A stretch of 29,407 nucleotides of DNA from Acanthamoeba lenticulata (lineage: Eukaryota; Discosea; Longamoebia; Acanthamoebidae), in assembly GCA_002179805.1 (NCBI GenBank), contig NAVB01000997.1, positions 1-29,407 of the forward strand. Reading direction: 5' to 3'. This document shows, one piece after another, positions 11,400 to 20,888 of this stretch. Positions within the stretch are counted from its first letter, which is position 1, and the number at the start of each line of letters is the position of its first letter. Both the position numbers and the translations under genes were made by a program. Under the pieces are notes generated by a model. The model did not search any database, was not told where the DNA came from, and saw only the letters and a list, made by a program, of their open reading frames with translations.

Positions 11400-12131
11400 A
11401 GCGACACTCGCTCTGTGTTCGGCCATCAGACTTGTATGATGGTTGGAAAAAGATGGCCATCTGAGGTCAGTCACGTTACCGCTCGTCCTGTGTGACTTGC
11501 CCCCACTTGGTCAATGGAAGAGATACACGTGTACAAGGGGGCAAAAGAGAGATCACTCTCCGCACTGCGCCTTGCAGCTCCCCGACAACAACCCGGCCCA
11601 AATAAATAAATAAAATAAACCAAAAAAAAAAAAAAAGGACAATAACGGCCCGTCGCCGGTCCAATCGCGGGGCGAATTGTTGGCGGGCAAAGGCCAGGCA
11701 AAAAGGGGGAACGGCAGTCGGTTGCTCGCCCCATCAAAAGGAAAAGAACCGCTACGCTGGCGTTACCTTCGCCGCAGATCTCTTTCTTCTTTCTGTCGGT
11801 CTCTTGTATCTAGTGTGCGTTATCGAGAGGCTCATCTTCTTTCACCATCTTTTCCGTTGCCTCCATTATTTCTGATCTCTATCCATGCGTCGATTTCCCT
11901 CGACCAGCAACATTATTTTCTCATTTATATTTACTTATGTTGGGGTGTGCTTCCAATGCACCATCATCTTCTGCTGTCACCGTTTCGGCGGTGTTCCACT
12001 CTTTCTTCTTATTATTATTATTTTTTCTTGCGCCGCGATTCTCCAGCGCGACAACGCTAAACTCCTAATTTTGAAGCATTGATCCAAGCGGCTGACCTCA
12101 ACTCGCTGTGCTCGCACAACACCGCAGTGTC
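11400..12131. other. Spacer between the BORCS6-like gene and the PP6 subunit gene
   Basis: 732 bp without a convincing exon. It holds a tandem AATAAATAAATAAA near 11601 and an A-run at 11623-11636, then a strongly pyrimidine-rich plus strand from about 11770 to 12040, likely the promoter and leader of the downstream gene. A short hydrophobic frame beginning at 11885 has low-complexity Ile/Phe content from the T-rich DNA and is not supported as coding. Confidence 0.5.
11601..11614 (+). terminator. Polyadenylation signals of the BORCS6-like gene
   Basis: Overlapping AATAAA hexamers start about 200 nt after the BORCS6-like stop codon. They are the only such signals on this strand in the spacer. 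Confidence 0.55.
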
Positions 12132-14850
12132 ATGTCGGAGGGAGACCACGTAAACGATGCTACAGAGCACACCGCCGGCGAGGAGAATTCAGCAGAGCTG
12201 ATCTCCAAGGAAAATGCTGAGGGTGGTGGCTCTGAAGAGAGTGTTCACGGAGACGGATCCGAGGAAAATGCTGAAGGGCAAAAGCGAGCCTTTGGCGAAC
12301 AGCAGGAGGGGGACGAAGAGGATGGCGAGGAGTACGATGATGAGGAATATGATGACGACGACGAAGGTACCCTTAGCGCTGTTCCCACTTTTATTTTTAA
12401 TTTATCTTACAACCGGCGATCTCTCGCTCGATTTTGCATTTTTGCTCTTTTTAGACACAAGCTTCTCACTTGCGCATTTCCGCCTTCTCTTCCCTCATTC
12501 AAACTCTAGACGATGATGGTGACGACGACCAAGATCAGGACCTTTCGGCCAAACTTAACGAGCTGCGCGGCATGATGGGCAGCTTCTATCCGTTTGGCAC
12601 GCAGAACCAGTACACGTCGGTTGACTTGGTCCTTAGCAAGGAGGACTTTGAGCTTGAGGAGTTGTTGGAGCTTGACGACTTCCTCCCCGATTTGCGAAGG
12701 GGCAAGTCCAACCTTCTTTCCTAGTACGTGCTCTTGCAATCCCCCCCCCTCTCAATAATCTTCCAACCATACTAAAGTTGGGAGCACAAAACAGCCTGGT
12801 GCAGCCAGAGGTCTTGGAACAGCTCGTCGCCTACATTTCTTCTGAGCCCAAGGAGGAGGAGGATGAGGATGAAGCGGAGCAGGAGAAGCAGAAGCGGTGC
12901 GCATTTGAGTCATTGAGTGGGCTTTTTTGTCCTGTCCTATTTCTCGCATCTTAGAGCTTAACTCAATTTTGTGGGTTTCCAGGTTCGCTCATCTCGCCTA
13001 TGAGGCGATTCAGTCAGACATTCTCAAGGAGGCAATGATCAACGATCACAACATGTTGGACAAGTTCTTCGATTTCCTGGACATCACAACCGAAATGGAT
13101 CCTCTTCGTTGCGCCTATTTCTCGCGAATCGTCGAGCTCCTCTTTGAGCGCTATCCCAAGGAGCTCATCTCCTACCTCAAGAAGAAGAACTGCGTCGTCG
13201 CCAAGTTCGTGTGGCACATCAACAACCAGTACATCGTCGAATCTCTCTTCCGGCTTATCGACTCGCAGATTTCCCACCAGTGGCTGCTCGACGAGGACCT
13301 CATTCCGCTGCTCATGTTCAAGATGGCCGAGTGCGAGGACCCCGAGACACAGGAGAAGACCGCCAACACCTTCGTGGAGATTCTCGACCTCTTCGTGCCC
13401 TTCCCCTACTCTATCCTCACGACGCAGATGTTCCACTCGGAGATCGTCGCCGAGCAGTGGGAACAGTTCACGCTCTCTGAGGTGCGCCACTCTCCTCCCT
13501 CCCCCGCCGCACTCGCCTGCTCTTTGTCTGCGCGGTCACTGCTCACAGTTACTACCACCACTCGGCAGCCGAACAACTTCAGCAAGATCCAGAACGGCTT
13601 GAACGTGGCCATCGGGATTCTTAACCTCTCCTACGAGGGCAACATGGCTGACGAGACGCCCATCTTCATGCGCACCGTCGTGGGCAAGCTGGGCTTCTTC
13701 CTTCAGCTGCTCAAGACCCCGCAGGTTCACACCAATTCCCCGCCCGCGTTTTGACGTTGAGTGTTGACGCCTCTTCCTTGCCCCTTGATGTAGGAGTCGG
13801 AGCGGTTCTTCCAGATGACCTATGGCAGGCTCAGCCCGCCGTTTGGCTTCCTCCGGGTCAAGATCCTCGAGTTCCTTAGTGCTCTCCTCAACACGAGGTA
13901 TCAGTCCGTCGTGGACGCCTTCTGGAAGACCGAGCCCAACGTGTTCGAGACGCTGTTGGTGCGCAGCCTTGCCCCGCCCCTTTGCGTCGACTTGTTCTCG
14001 GTTGTGTGCGTGTGAGTAAGGCTCACGTTGCCTTTCGATCGACAGGACATCCTCTTCCACTACAAGTGGAACAACACTGTGCATTACTATATTGACCAGA
14101 TCATCGCCACCATCATGTCCCTGGACAACGGCGACAACATCATCGCCGTCCTCATCGAGAAGTGCCAGTTCATCCAGCGGTTCTCCGACGCCTTCAAGAA
14201 GGAGAGCGACAGGACCGTCGGCTACCTGGGCCACCTGGTGCACCTGTCCAACGAGCTCACCAAGGCTTCCACCTACCACGAGCCCCTCGCCAGGCTGCTT
14301 GAGGGTGCGTCCCCTTCCCTCCTTTCCTTAGCCTGTCTCCTCCGCACTATTCGTAGCTCCGCCACTCACACCGGGGCTGCCTCTCGCCTTCTTCGTCAAT
14401 GCAGAGAATGACCTGTGGAAGGAGCTGGTCAACGGCAGGCTCAAGGAGATCAACGATCGGAACAACACGCCCATCGGCGCTCCTCCGGCTGGCGGCTCTC
14501 CCATAATGGTACGGCGCTCGTCCGTCTGTTCACGTGCACACACGCAACGAGGCGCTCACCGTCTCTTTCCATGTCACATGGGCTACAGGGCGACTCGGGC
14601 CTGGGCGAGATGGGTCGTGGCGACAGCGTCTTCTACGAGGAGCAGGGCGTACAGTACGAGGAGGACGGCTCCGATGAGGAGACCGAGGATGGCCGCGTCG
14701 AGCTTGTCGAGGAAAACGAAGGGCAGGGTAGGCGCAGCGTCTTTTCTCATCATCCTTTTTCTTTGACGACAAACGCTCACCTTCCCCTCTTTCCCTGGCG
14801 CAGTTGAGGTGGCGTCGGGGGAGTCGGAGGAGCAAACCGCGTCGAGCTAA
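12132..14850 (+). CDS. PPP6R: SAPS-domain regulatory subunit of protein phosphatase 6 (PPP6R/SIT4-associated), 639 aa
   Basis: Ten exons: 12132-12366, 12510-12723, 12795-12896, 12983-13481, 13569-13724, 13794-13958, 14046-14304, 14405-14508, 14589-14727, 14804-14850; phases join and total 640 codons. After an acidic N-terminus (about residues 1-90) the SAPS fold begins with FELEELLELDDFLPDL, then LLSYLVQPEVLEQLVAYI, a variable acidic linker, and helical repeats such as RFAHLAYEAIQSDIL, ISYLKKKNCVVAKFVWHI, PPFGFLRVKILEFLSALL and FHYKWNNTVHYYIDQII. SAPS proteins hold the PP6/Sit4 catalytic subunit and direct it to substrates in cell-cycle, TOR and DNA-damage control. The C-terminus is again acidic and ends TASS. 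At 639 residues it is shorter than animal PPP6R1-3 (about 870-970) because the long C-terminal tail is reduced. Confidence 0.93.
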
Positions 14851-15331
14851 GCGGAGCCGTACAACCCAGAAGTTGACCCCGCGTCAAGGAAGGCGGAGCA
14901 AAGATGGTGATAATGAAGTGGAGGACGTGAAGAGGAGACAAGCGCAGCTGCGTGTGTGGCCAGCGAAAGAGGAGGAAGATGATTGGACTCTCCCAGCGTG
15001 TGCCGGGGCTCGAGAAGGAGCTCTCTGGCGGAGGAGAGCAAGCGAGAAGAGCGGGAGGAGGGAGGAGGCCAGAAGTAGAGGAGATGTGGCGTGGTGTGTT
15101 TGTAGCACTTGGGCTTTGGGGAAACTAAAAAACACAACAAATCCGTGTTTGTGCTTGAGGTTTGTGTGGTTGTGGGGCCCTTGTGCAGCCCGCCACGAAG
15201 CGCGTAGGTCCAACGTCCTCGTGATCGCCTTAAAACGTGGTCGACAAGAGGGAAAATTGCTCTCACCTTCTGCCCACGGGCCTCTCCGAAACTGCGCCGA
15301 CCTTGCTTTTGTGAAATTCTATTCAGCAACC
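14851..15331. other. Spacer between the PP6 subunit gene and the FYVE gene
   Basis: 481 bp containing the PP6 subunit 3' UTR and the FYVE gene promoter and leader. It is purine-rich to about 15100. Open frames cross it on both strands but show no splice-consistent or family-like sequence. I see no AATAAA on the plus strand. Confidence 0.4.
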
Positions 15332-16518
15332 ATGGAGCATCAAATGCAGATGCAAATGCAGATGCAAACACAGTCGACTCCAAACGGTACGGTGCTCCTT
15401 CTGCAGACTTTTTGCATATCCAGAAATGCATTTGCTTAGTTGCCCCTCCCCCCCCGCATGCAGATTTAAAATGTTTAAGGGTGGATGAAATCATGGTGCG
15501 AGAGACCAACGAGGGCGTGCAAGCACTTCACCAGGACCTCATCGCTGTGGCCGAAATGCAGCGTATGACTGCCGAGCTGCTAGCCGAGACCCGGGAACAG
15601 GTCGACCACGTGATCCATGACAACATCCACTCGTCCGACGCCATCACGCACCGTGCTGCCTTTACACTCGCCGAGGTTCTGCTCCCTCTTTCTCCTCCAT
15701 TTCATTTTGGTCATGACTCACACCGTGCGCAACAGGCGAGCCACACCAACGGCGCCAAGCACATGGTGATCGGTGGCGTGGTGGGTGGTGTGGTCGGTGG
15801 TGTTGCTGGTGCGGTCATTGGCGGCGTCGCCACGCACGGTGCTGGCGTTGCACTTAGTACGTAGCGCCCCTTCCTCCCCTCCACAAGGCGTCCTTTTCAG
15901 CTCCACCCGTGAGAGTGAAGCCACTTTACTTTAATTTCTACTCATGCACTGTCCTTACGTTCGTGCTTTCCTTTGATTGCAGCCGCGGCTGGAGGCGCGG
16001 CCCTGGGCGCTGCTGTGGGCGCGGGGACGGGTAAGCTGATCGCCATGGACCAGAACCGAATCGTTGGTGCGTAACTGCTGGGCCACCTTTTGTTGCGTTG
16101 TTCAACACAAGCTGTTGCCAAGGAGGCTCATCACCATACATGCCAGAGAGGGAGCTGCAGGGGTTGACGCACTCCCGCACGTGGATCCCCGATGAGGAGG
16201 CACCCGTGTGCATGCGGTGCTCGGTCGGCTTCACCATGACCAGGCGAAGGCACCACTGCCGTAAGTGCGGGTTCGTTTCTCTTCCACCCCTGCTTGAGTT
16301 CACCGAACCTTTCCCCTCTTCGTAATGTTGTGCGCCATCATGCGCTGACGTGCACTACACCCTGCAGGGGCGTCTTCTGTGGCAAGTGCTGTGGCACGAA
16401 GCAATACCTCGAGTACGAAGGCATCAAGCACTTGAAGAAGGAGCGTGTATGCGATGGATGCATCATGGCGCCTGCCGTGGCTGCCGTACAGAGGAAGTCC
16501 GGGAGAAGGCACAACTAA
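15332..16518 (+). CDS. SNARE-like coiled coil, glycine-zipper and FYVE zinc-finger protein, 256 aa
   Basis: Exons 15332-15386, 15464-15675, 15736-15856, 15983-16066, 16123-16270, 16368-16518 join in phase to 257 codons. Residues 1-17 are Met/Gln-rich. Residues 29-94 resemble a syntaxin-type SNARE motif ([19 protein letters not shown], then [12 protein letters not shown]). Residues 99-146 are a hydrophobic glycine zipper ([18 protein letters not shown], later [11 protein letters not shown]), probably inserted in or packed on a membrane. Residues 178-238 are a FYVE finger with all hallmarks: [20 protein letters not shown] and RVCDGC, so binding to phosphatidylinositol 3-phosphate on endosomes is expected. 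The second FYVE donor is at 16271 (GTTCG), which keeps the cysteine frame; the stronger-looking GTAAGT at 16261 does not. Exact trafficking role is unknown. Confidence 0.85.
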
Positions 16519-16595
16519 GCGGAGAGGCGAGGGTCGAGCTGCGCCCCACCAGAGCCGAATGTACATAACAGAGCAGACACCGAATTGCTTCTTGG

Positions 16596-16601
16596 AATAA
16601 A
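16596..16601 (+). terminator. Polyadenylation signal of the FYVE gene
   Basis: AATAAA lies 78 nt after the FYVE gene stop codon and about 100 nt before the next plus-strand ATG. Confidence 0.65.
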
Positions 16602-16698
16602 AGGCATGCAACCAACATGATTTGGCGCCAACTCTTGCAAAAGCACAATCGATGACTCTGCTCCATGGTTTTTATTGAGATTGTACTCTGAATCATCG

Positions 16699-18616
16699 AT
16701 GGACAAACATCTGTTCCTTAGAGCGCAGCATTGGCTGAGGCATTGTGGGATTCTGGCGCCAACAGCCCAGGTCATCTTTAGCGGCTGCTGCTGTCTGCAC
16801 CTTGAGGAGGGACCAACAGAACGTACGGGGGTCCCAGAGGTACCGGTACCGCCCTTTGTCATTCGTTTTTGTGCCTTTGAATGTAAGAGATTCCTTGTGG
16901 GCTCAACAGGAGGATCTTGACTCGCTCTCCAGCTCTCCTGTCTTCTCGTTGCCTCGTCGCGTATTGTATTTTGGCGGCCCTGGAGACCCAACTGAGCTGG
17001 TACTGCACGCCCTACTCTTTTTCTTCATGGTTGTTTCCTCCTGACCAGTCCTTGCAGGCGTTTGAACTCAGCTTGTCCGATGGCATGGCTGTCGCTTTGC
17101 TTGATGGCCAGGCCTATCGATTGGACCTTGCCCAGGTCAGCTAACACCTCTCCTTCTCTTCCTGAAGCTAAGAGAGATTCACACCGAGGCTGGCGTCGCA
17201 CTATAAGGTCGAGCGGCTGCTGTGCGTCGGCGTTGAAGAACATGAGCGTATGCAGGACAAGCCGCCGTTCGTGCGGTTGACCTTCCCATGCGTGAGCCTC
17301 CAGTTCTATCCTAGACCTGGCATGGACTGGAAAACCGCGGCCAAGCAGCTCCACCGGTACCACCACGACGTCTGAAACGCACTCTTTTTCCCCAGGCTGA
17401 TAGGCCGCCATGTCCAGGTGCGTGAGGAAGCTGCTTGCGTCGTTTGGCAGAGAGGTAGAGAGAAAAAGTGATCCTGTGCATGCGGCCACCACGGCAACAA
17501 CGACGACGACCGTACGAAGTGGCGAGAAAGCTCAACAGGCCTACGGCGACGAGGGGCGAGAGGCGCAGGAGCAGCGATTACAAAGCATTGCTGATGGCAA
17601 GAGAACCAAGGACGCGGAGACCCGCGTGAGGCACGCGGCCACTGAGAAGAAGAGGAAAGCAGCATTCCAGCCTCACGAAGACGGCGACAGCGACGGGGGT
17701 AAGGGAAAGACAAAGAAACGACCCAACGGCCGCGGCCTCGTGAAGCAAGAGGGGCAAAATGAGCGTCCAGACGACACCGACACCCCCGACGGAGCAGCAC
17801 AACCAGGCCCAGGAGCTGAAAGTGTGGTCGTGCAGGCCCGGGCACTCTACGAGGCAGAGCCTACTTGGGGCGCCTTCACAGCCTTCTTTCCAACGCTAGA
17901 CCAGCTCAACGAGGACGTAGGGCAGGTGTACATGAAGCGGGTGATCGCGAGCATCGCCCACCTGATCCCGCCTCACTACGCGCAGCTCTTCCCGCGAGGT
18001 ACCGCCTTGAATCATGCTTGCCCCCCCCCCCTTCCCTCTCTCTCCCTCCCCTTGGTGACAACACTTGTGAGTGCAGACAACCCAGGAGAGATCATGCAGC
18101 GCCGTGAAGTCGCAGCAGATGTCATGAACGAGTTGGTAAGTACTTGACTGATGGACGCTGGGCCCGCAATCACTGCACGCGACTCACCAACCGCGGGTCC
18201 AGGCACGCCTGCATGGCCGATGCATGGAGGAAGAAGGACAAAGCACGGTTGAAGTGACGGTCGAGCAGATCAAGCAACGCTTGGGGCGGCTCAAGAACGA
18301 CCTCGAGGGTCGGATCGCCGCGACGCTGGGCCTTCTTTTCCCGCAAGTGCGCGTGTGCTGTCCTGGTGTTGCAAGTGAGCGGCAGCCACTCTAAGACTTA
18401 TCGGTGCGCCTCCACAGAGGGCGCGAGGGCGTGCTGAAGGACAAGAGACGTTCGAGGAACACGTCACGCTGCTCGAGGATCTCCACCAGAAGGTATGTGC
18501 GTAAAGATGTGGAATCTCTTTCCTTGCCTCTTACTTAAAACGCATTCTGGCGGCAGGTGGATGAGGTCTGCGAGGCAGAGATGCTGCTTGAGATCATTGT
18601 GCAACGTTTAGGGTGA
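16699..18616 (+). CDS. Unrecognised protein, probably one ten-exon gene of about 436 aa
   Basis: I do not recognise this family. Preferred exons: 16699-16839, 16910-16999, 17058-17135, 17175-17356, 17396-17417, 17539-17998, 18077-18135, 18203-18346, 18418-18492, 18557-18616 (1311 nt). The N-terminal 165 residues look globular (HWLRHCGILAPTAQVIFSG, RFTPRLASHYKVERLLCVGV, FVRLTFPCVSLQFYPRPG). A basic, Lys/Arg-rich disordered middle suggests a nuclear protein. The C-terminus is helical (VEQIKQRLGRLKNDLEGRI, EHVTLLEDLHQKVDEVCEAE). Alternative: two genes, 16699-17375 (169 aa) and 17410-18616 (308 aa, MSRCVRKLL start). I prefer one because only 34 bp would separate them, and that gap carries a fine acceptor (CTCTTTTTCCCCAG, ending 17395) paired with a GTACC donor at 17357. 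The join at 17418-17538 is the weakest, since its acceptor lacks a pyrimidine tract. Confidence 0.6.
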
Positions 18617-18719
18617 TTAAAAGGAAGATGCACTTCACAAGAATTGTGGCCCAACCAAGAGATTTGTGCAGCGGGTTTAATTTTTGTAAAAAGGCATGAA
18701 GAACAGTATCTTTCGATGT

Positions 18720-19307
18720 TTAAGACCTGGGCTTCTCCTTCTTCTCCCTCCAGAGAGCGTAGAGGCCGACGTTCGAGACCTTCACCACCTTGAAACGGAC
18801 ACCGGGAATATCACCCACGGAGTGACCCTTGCGACCGAAACCAGCAACGAGCACCTCGTCCTGTGCGAGAAGGGACAATTAAGAAAATGTGCCTCAGCTA
18901 ATAAATGGCTTAGAGGGAAAGACGTACGTTCTCCTCAATGAAGTTCAAGCAACCGTCACGGGGGACGAAGCAGGCGATCTTCTTGCCGTTCTTGATGAGC
19001 TGCACACGGACGCACTTACGGATGGCAGAGTTGGGCTGCTTAGCCTCAATGCCGAGCTTCTCAAGCACGATGCCCTTGGCGTGCGAGGAGCCTCCGAAGG
19101 GGTTAGCCTTCAGCTGGGTGCCCAAGTGAGCCTTGTTGTACTGCTTGTCAGCCCACCTCTCAACCCTGCGGTGGTTCTTGAGCTTGCGCGCCGCGCGAAT
19201 ACCCCTAGGCTTGCTGCATGGGCGAGGTATTGGTGAGTTTACTGATTCAAGATCGAGATTAGATCCAAGATGGGAGGGTAGACGGGCAGCACGAACCCAG
19301 AACCCAT
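18720..19307 (-). CDS. RPS23: 40S ribosomal protein S23 (uS12), 145 aa
   Basis: Exons 19307-19297, 19213-18928 and 18860-18720 join to 146 codons, against 143 residues in human RPS23. The sequence is highly conserved: [69 protein letters not shown] and a C-terminal KPRS. uS12 lies at the decoding centre; the PNSA loop holds the proline that is hydroxylated in other eukaryotes. The first coding exon is only 11 nt and gives MGSG; with the GTTCGT donor at 19296 it produces [14 protein letters not shown], matching the yeast-type MGKGKPRG start. It converges on the unrecognised gene, 103 bp between stops. Confidence 0.95.
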
Positions 19308-20888
19308 GGTGTGGACTAGCGATGGAGAAGGAAGAGAAAGAAAGAAAGGACTTTTGTCGGCCTACCCTTTTTCCCACTTGCGGCCGGCGTGCCTGGCATT
19401 CTCATTTTTCGCATTTCCGTGCTAGGTTCCAAAAAAAAAAAAAAAACCTAACGCCGTTCGCCCGAACAAGCTCGGCCGTTGATAAGGCGGCGTACTCACC
19501 CGCACCGCACCACCTACCCACTAAAGGGTGATCTACTTGAAGGCACTTATAGTCTGGAGTCAGGCAGCGCTACAAGTGGAATTGGGGCTTGGGCTACGCG
19601 CTGGATAGCTTCAAAGATGAGTACACCACTGTTGGCACCGACAAACAACTTCAGCGATCACTTTGCCCAAGGATCCACAGCCACATGTGCAGCGGCATTT
19701 GTTGAAACTTCATTCAGTGTCATTCAGAGTATGCCCTGATTATTGGTTGTTGTGCCAAGTGGATGAAAGAAGCGAAGAGGATTGTGAGTTTCACTACACG
19801 GAAGCCCGTCAATCACCTCGTCACTGCACAACCCGCGCAGTGCACTGTTGGGGCTTGGATTTTAGGGTTCGCCCACATAAAATGCAATTAAAAATGAGCA
19901 AGCAAACTGGTGTGTGCCACATGGCATCAAGGGGGCAGAGGTGATGATCCTGTTACCGGTTCGTCTTCGTTGAACGGTTCAGGGCAGGCGGGACGGTGGT
20001 TCACCAGAGCAGGTGGCGAATAACAGGCGCATATCGGGTGGGTGCGGACCATGTATGCGAAGGTCGCAACCTCAGTTGCCCAGGCGGAGGGTCTCAGCCA
20101 ACTTATGCGCAACGTACCGAGTGGGTGACGCACGCGCGCACCGTCGCTCAGTTCATGTCTTTGCTTGGTTAGCGCCCGATTGGACATTTACTGTACTGGC
20201 GGGGACTGGCTGATCCACAGTACTGACAGCTGTCTCCGAGGGAAAGGCCTGTCAACATTGGATTCTGTAGAATAAAACTCCGCCAACCAATAACGGACTT
20301 AAGTGGAGTGAGTAGCCACGAACTGCGCCAGTTTTCTGTGGAGGACGCGGCGAGCTCCACTCTACCTCACCCTGGTCCACCGATGGTGACTCCGAGCCTC
20401 GTGTGAAAACGTGGGTGCCGAGCTGCACGTGGCCGAGGATCACGCCTAACCGTGCGCCTTCAGGCAGGACGAAAAGTCATAGAGAGTTGGTCATCCTCTG
20501 ACAGTCGCCTGCCGGTGGCCATCTTCTCCCCGCTGGAGTTCGCCCCATTGTCTCTCCTTGTCCACCGCCTACCGTGTGTGGCCCACTCATTCTGGGCCCG
20601 TGCCTTCACTCCAGCGACTACTCTCCCTCCTTGCGACTACGAGACATACTTCTCTTCTTTCGCTCCCAGCGCAACAGCACAAGAGAACAAGTCCATCCTT
20701 CTTCTTCTCATCGCACCTCTTCCCGCCAGCCTCTCTCTTCAACGTCTCCTCGCCGGAAGCACCCGTCAAACCCGGGAGTGTCAAGTCACTCGGCTTCACC
20801 CTTCTCTTCACACGCACACACTACTCTTCGTTCAGCTGAAGTAGAGTAGGACCGTTGGTCCTTCTTCTTCTCCAAGCGCAGCCTCGTG
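19308..20888. other. 1.58-kb region without a supported gene
   Basis: This is the largest gap in the window. The left end must contain the RPS23 promoter and leader (minus strand), with an A-run at about 19431-19446, and the right end the leader of the disordered-protein gene, which is pyrimidine-rich from about 20620 to 20880. Short open frames on both strands lack family-like sequence and splice-consistent extension. I looked for tRNA A/B boxes and for 5S and U6 sequence and saw none. The middle, about 19740-20450, is less G/C-biased and is unexplained. Confidence 0.5.

Noticed and set aside
16261..16266. GTAAGT as the donor of the FYVE exon
   Set aside because: Using it loses the RKCGG residues and breaks the frame; the GTTCG donor at 16271 preserves the complete FYVE cysteine pattern.
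16668..16674. AATAAA on the minus strand as the 3' end of a minus-strand gene
   Set aside because: The candidate minus-strand gene upstream of it (16690-17490) is better explained as antisense to the unrecognised plus-strand gene.
17025..17492. Minus-strand frame of 155 aa (MAAYQPGEKE...) whose ATG overlaps a plus-strand ATG
   Set aside because: The opposite strand in the same stretch has better codon bias and splice-consistent exons that continue in phase on both sides; the overlapping ATGs come from a CATG palindrome.
19927..20187. 86-aa minus-strand frame in the large gap
   Set aside because: No family similarity, no splice-consistent extension and no clear codon bias.
19740..20450. tRNA gene suggested by GGTTCG near 19959
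   Set aside because: The surrounding bases do not form a cloverleaf and no matching A box lies at the right distance.
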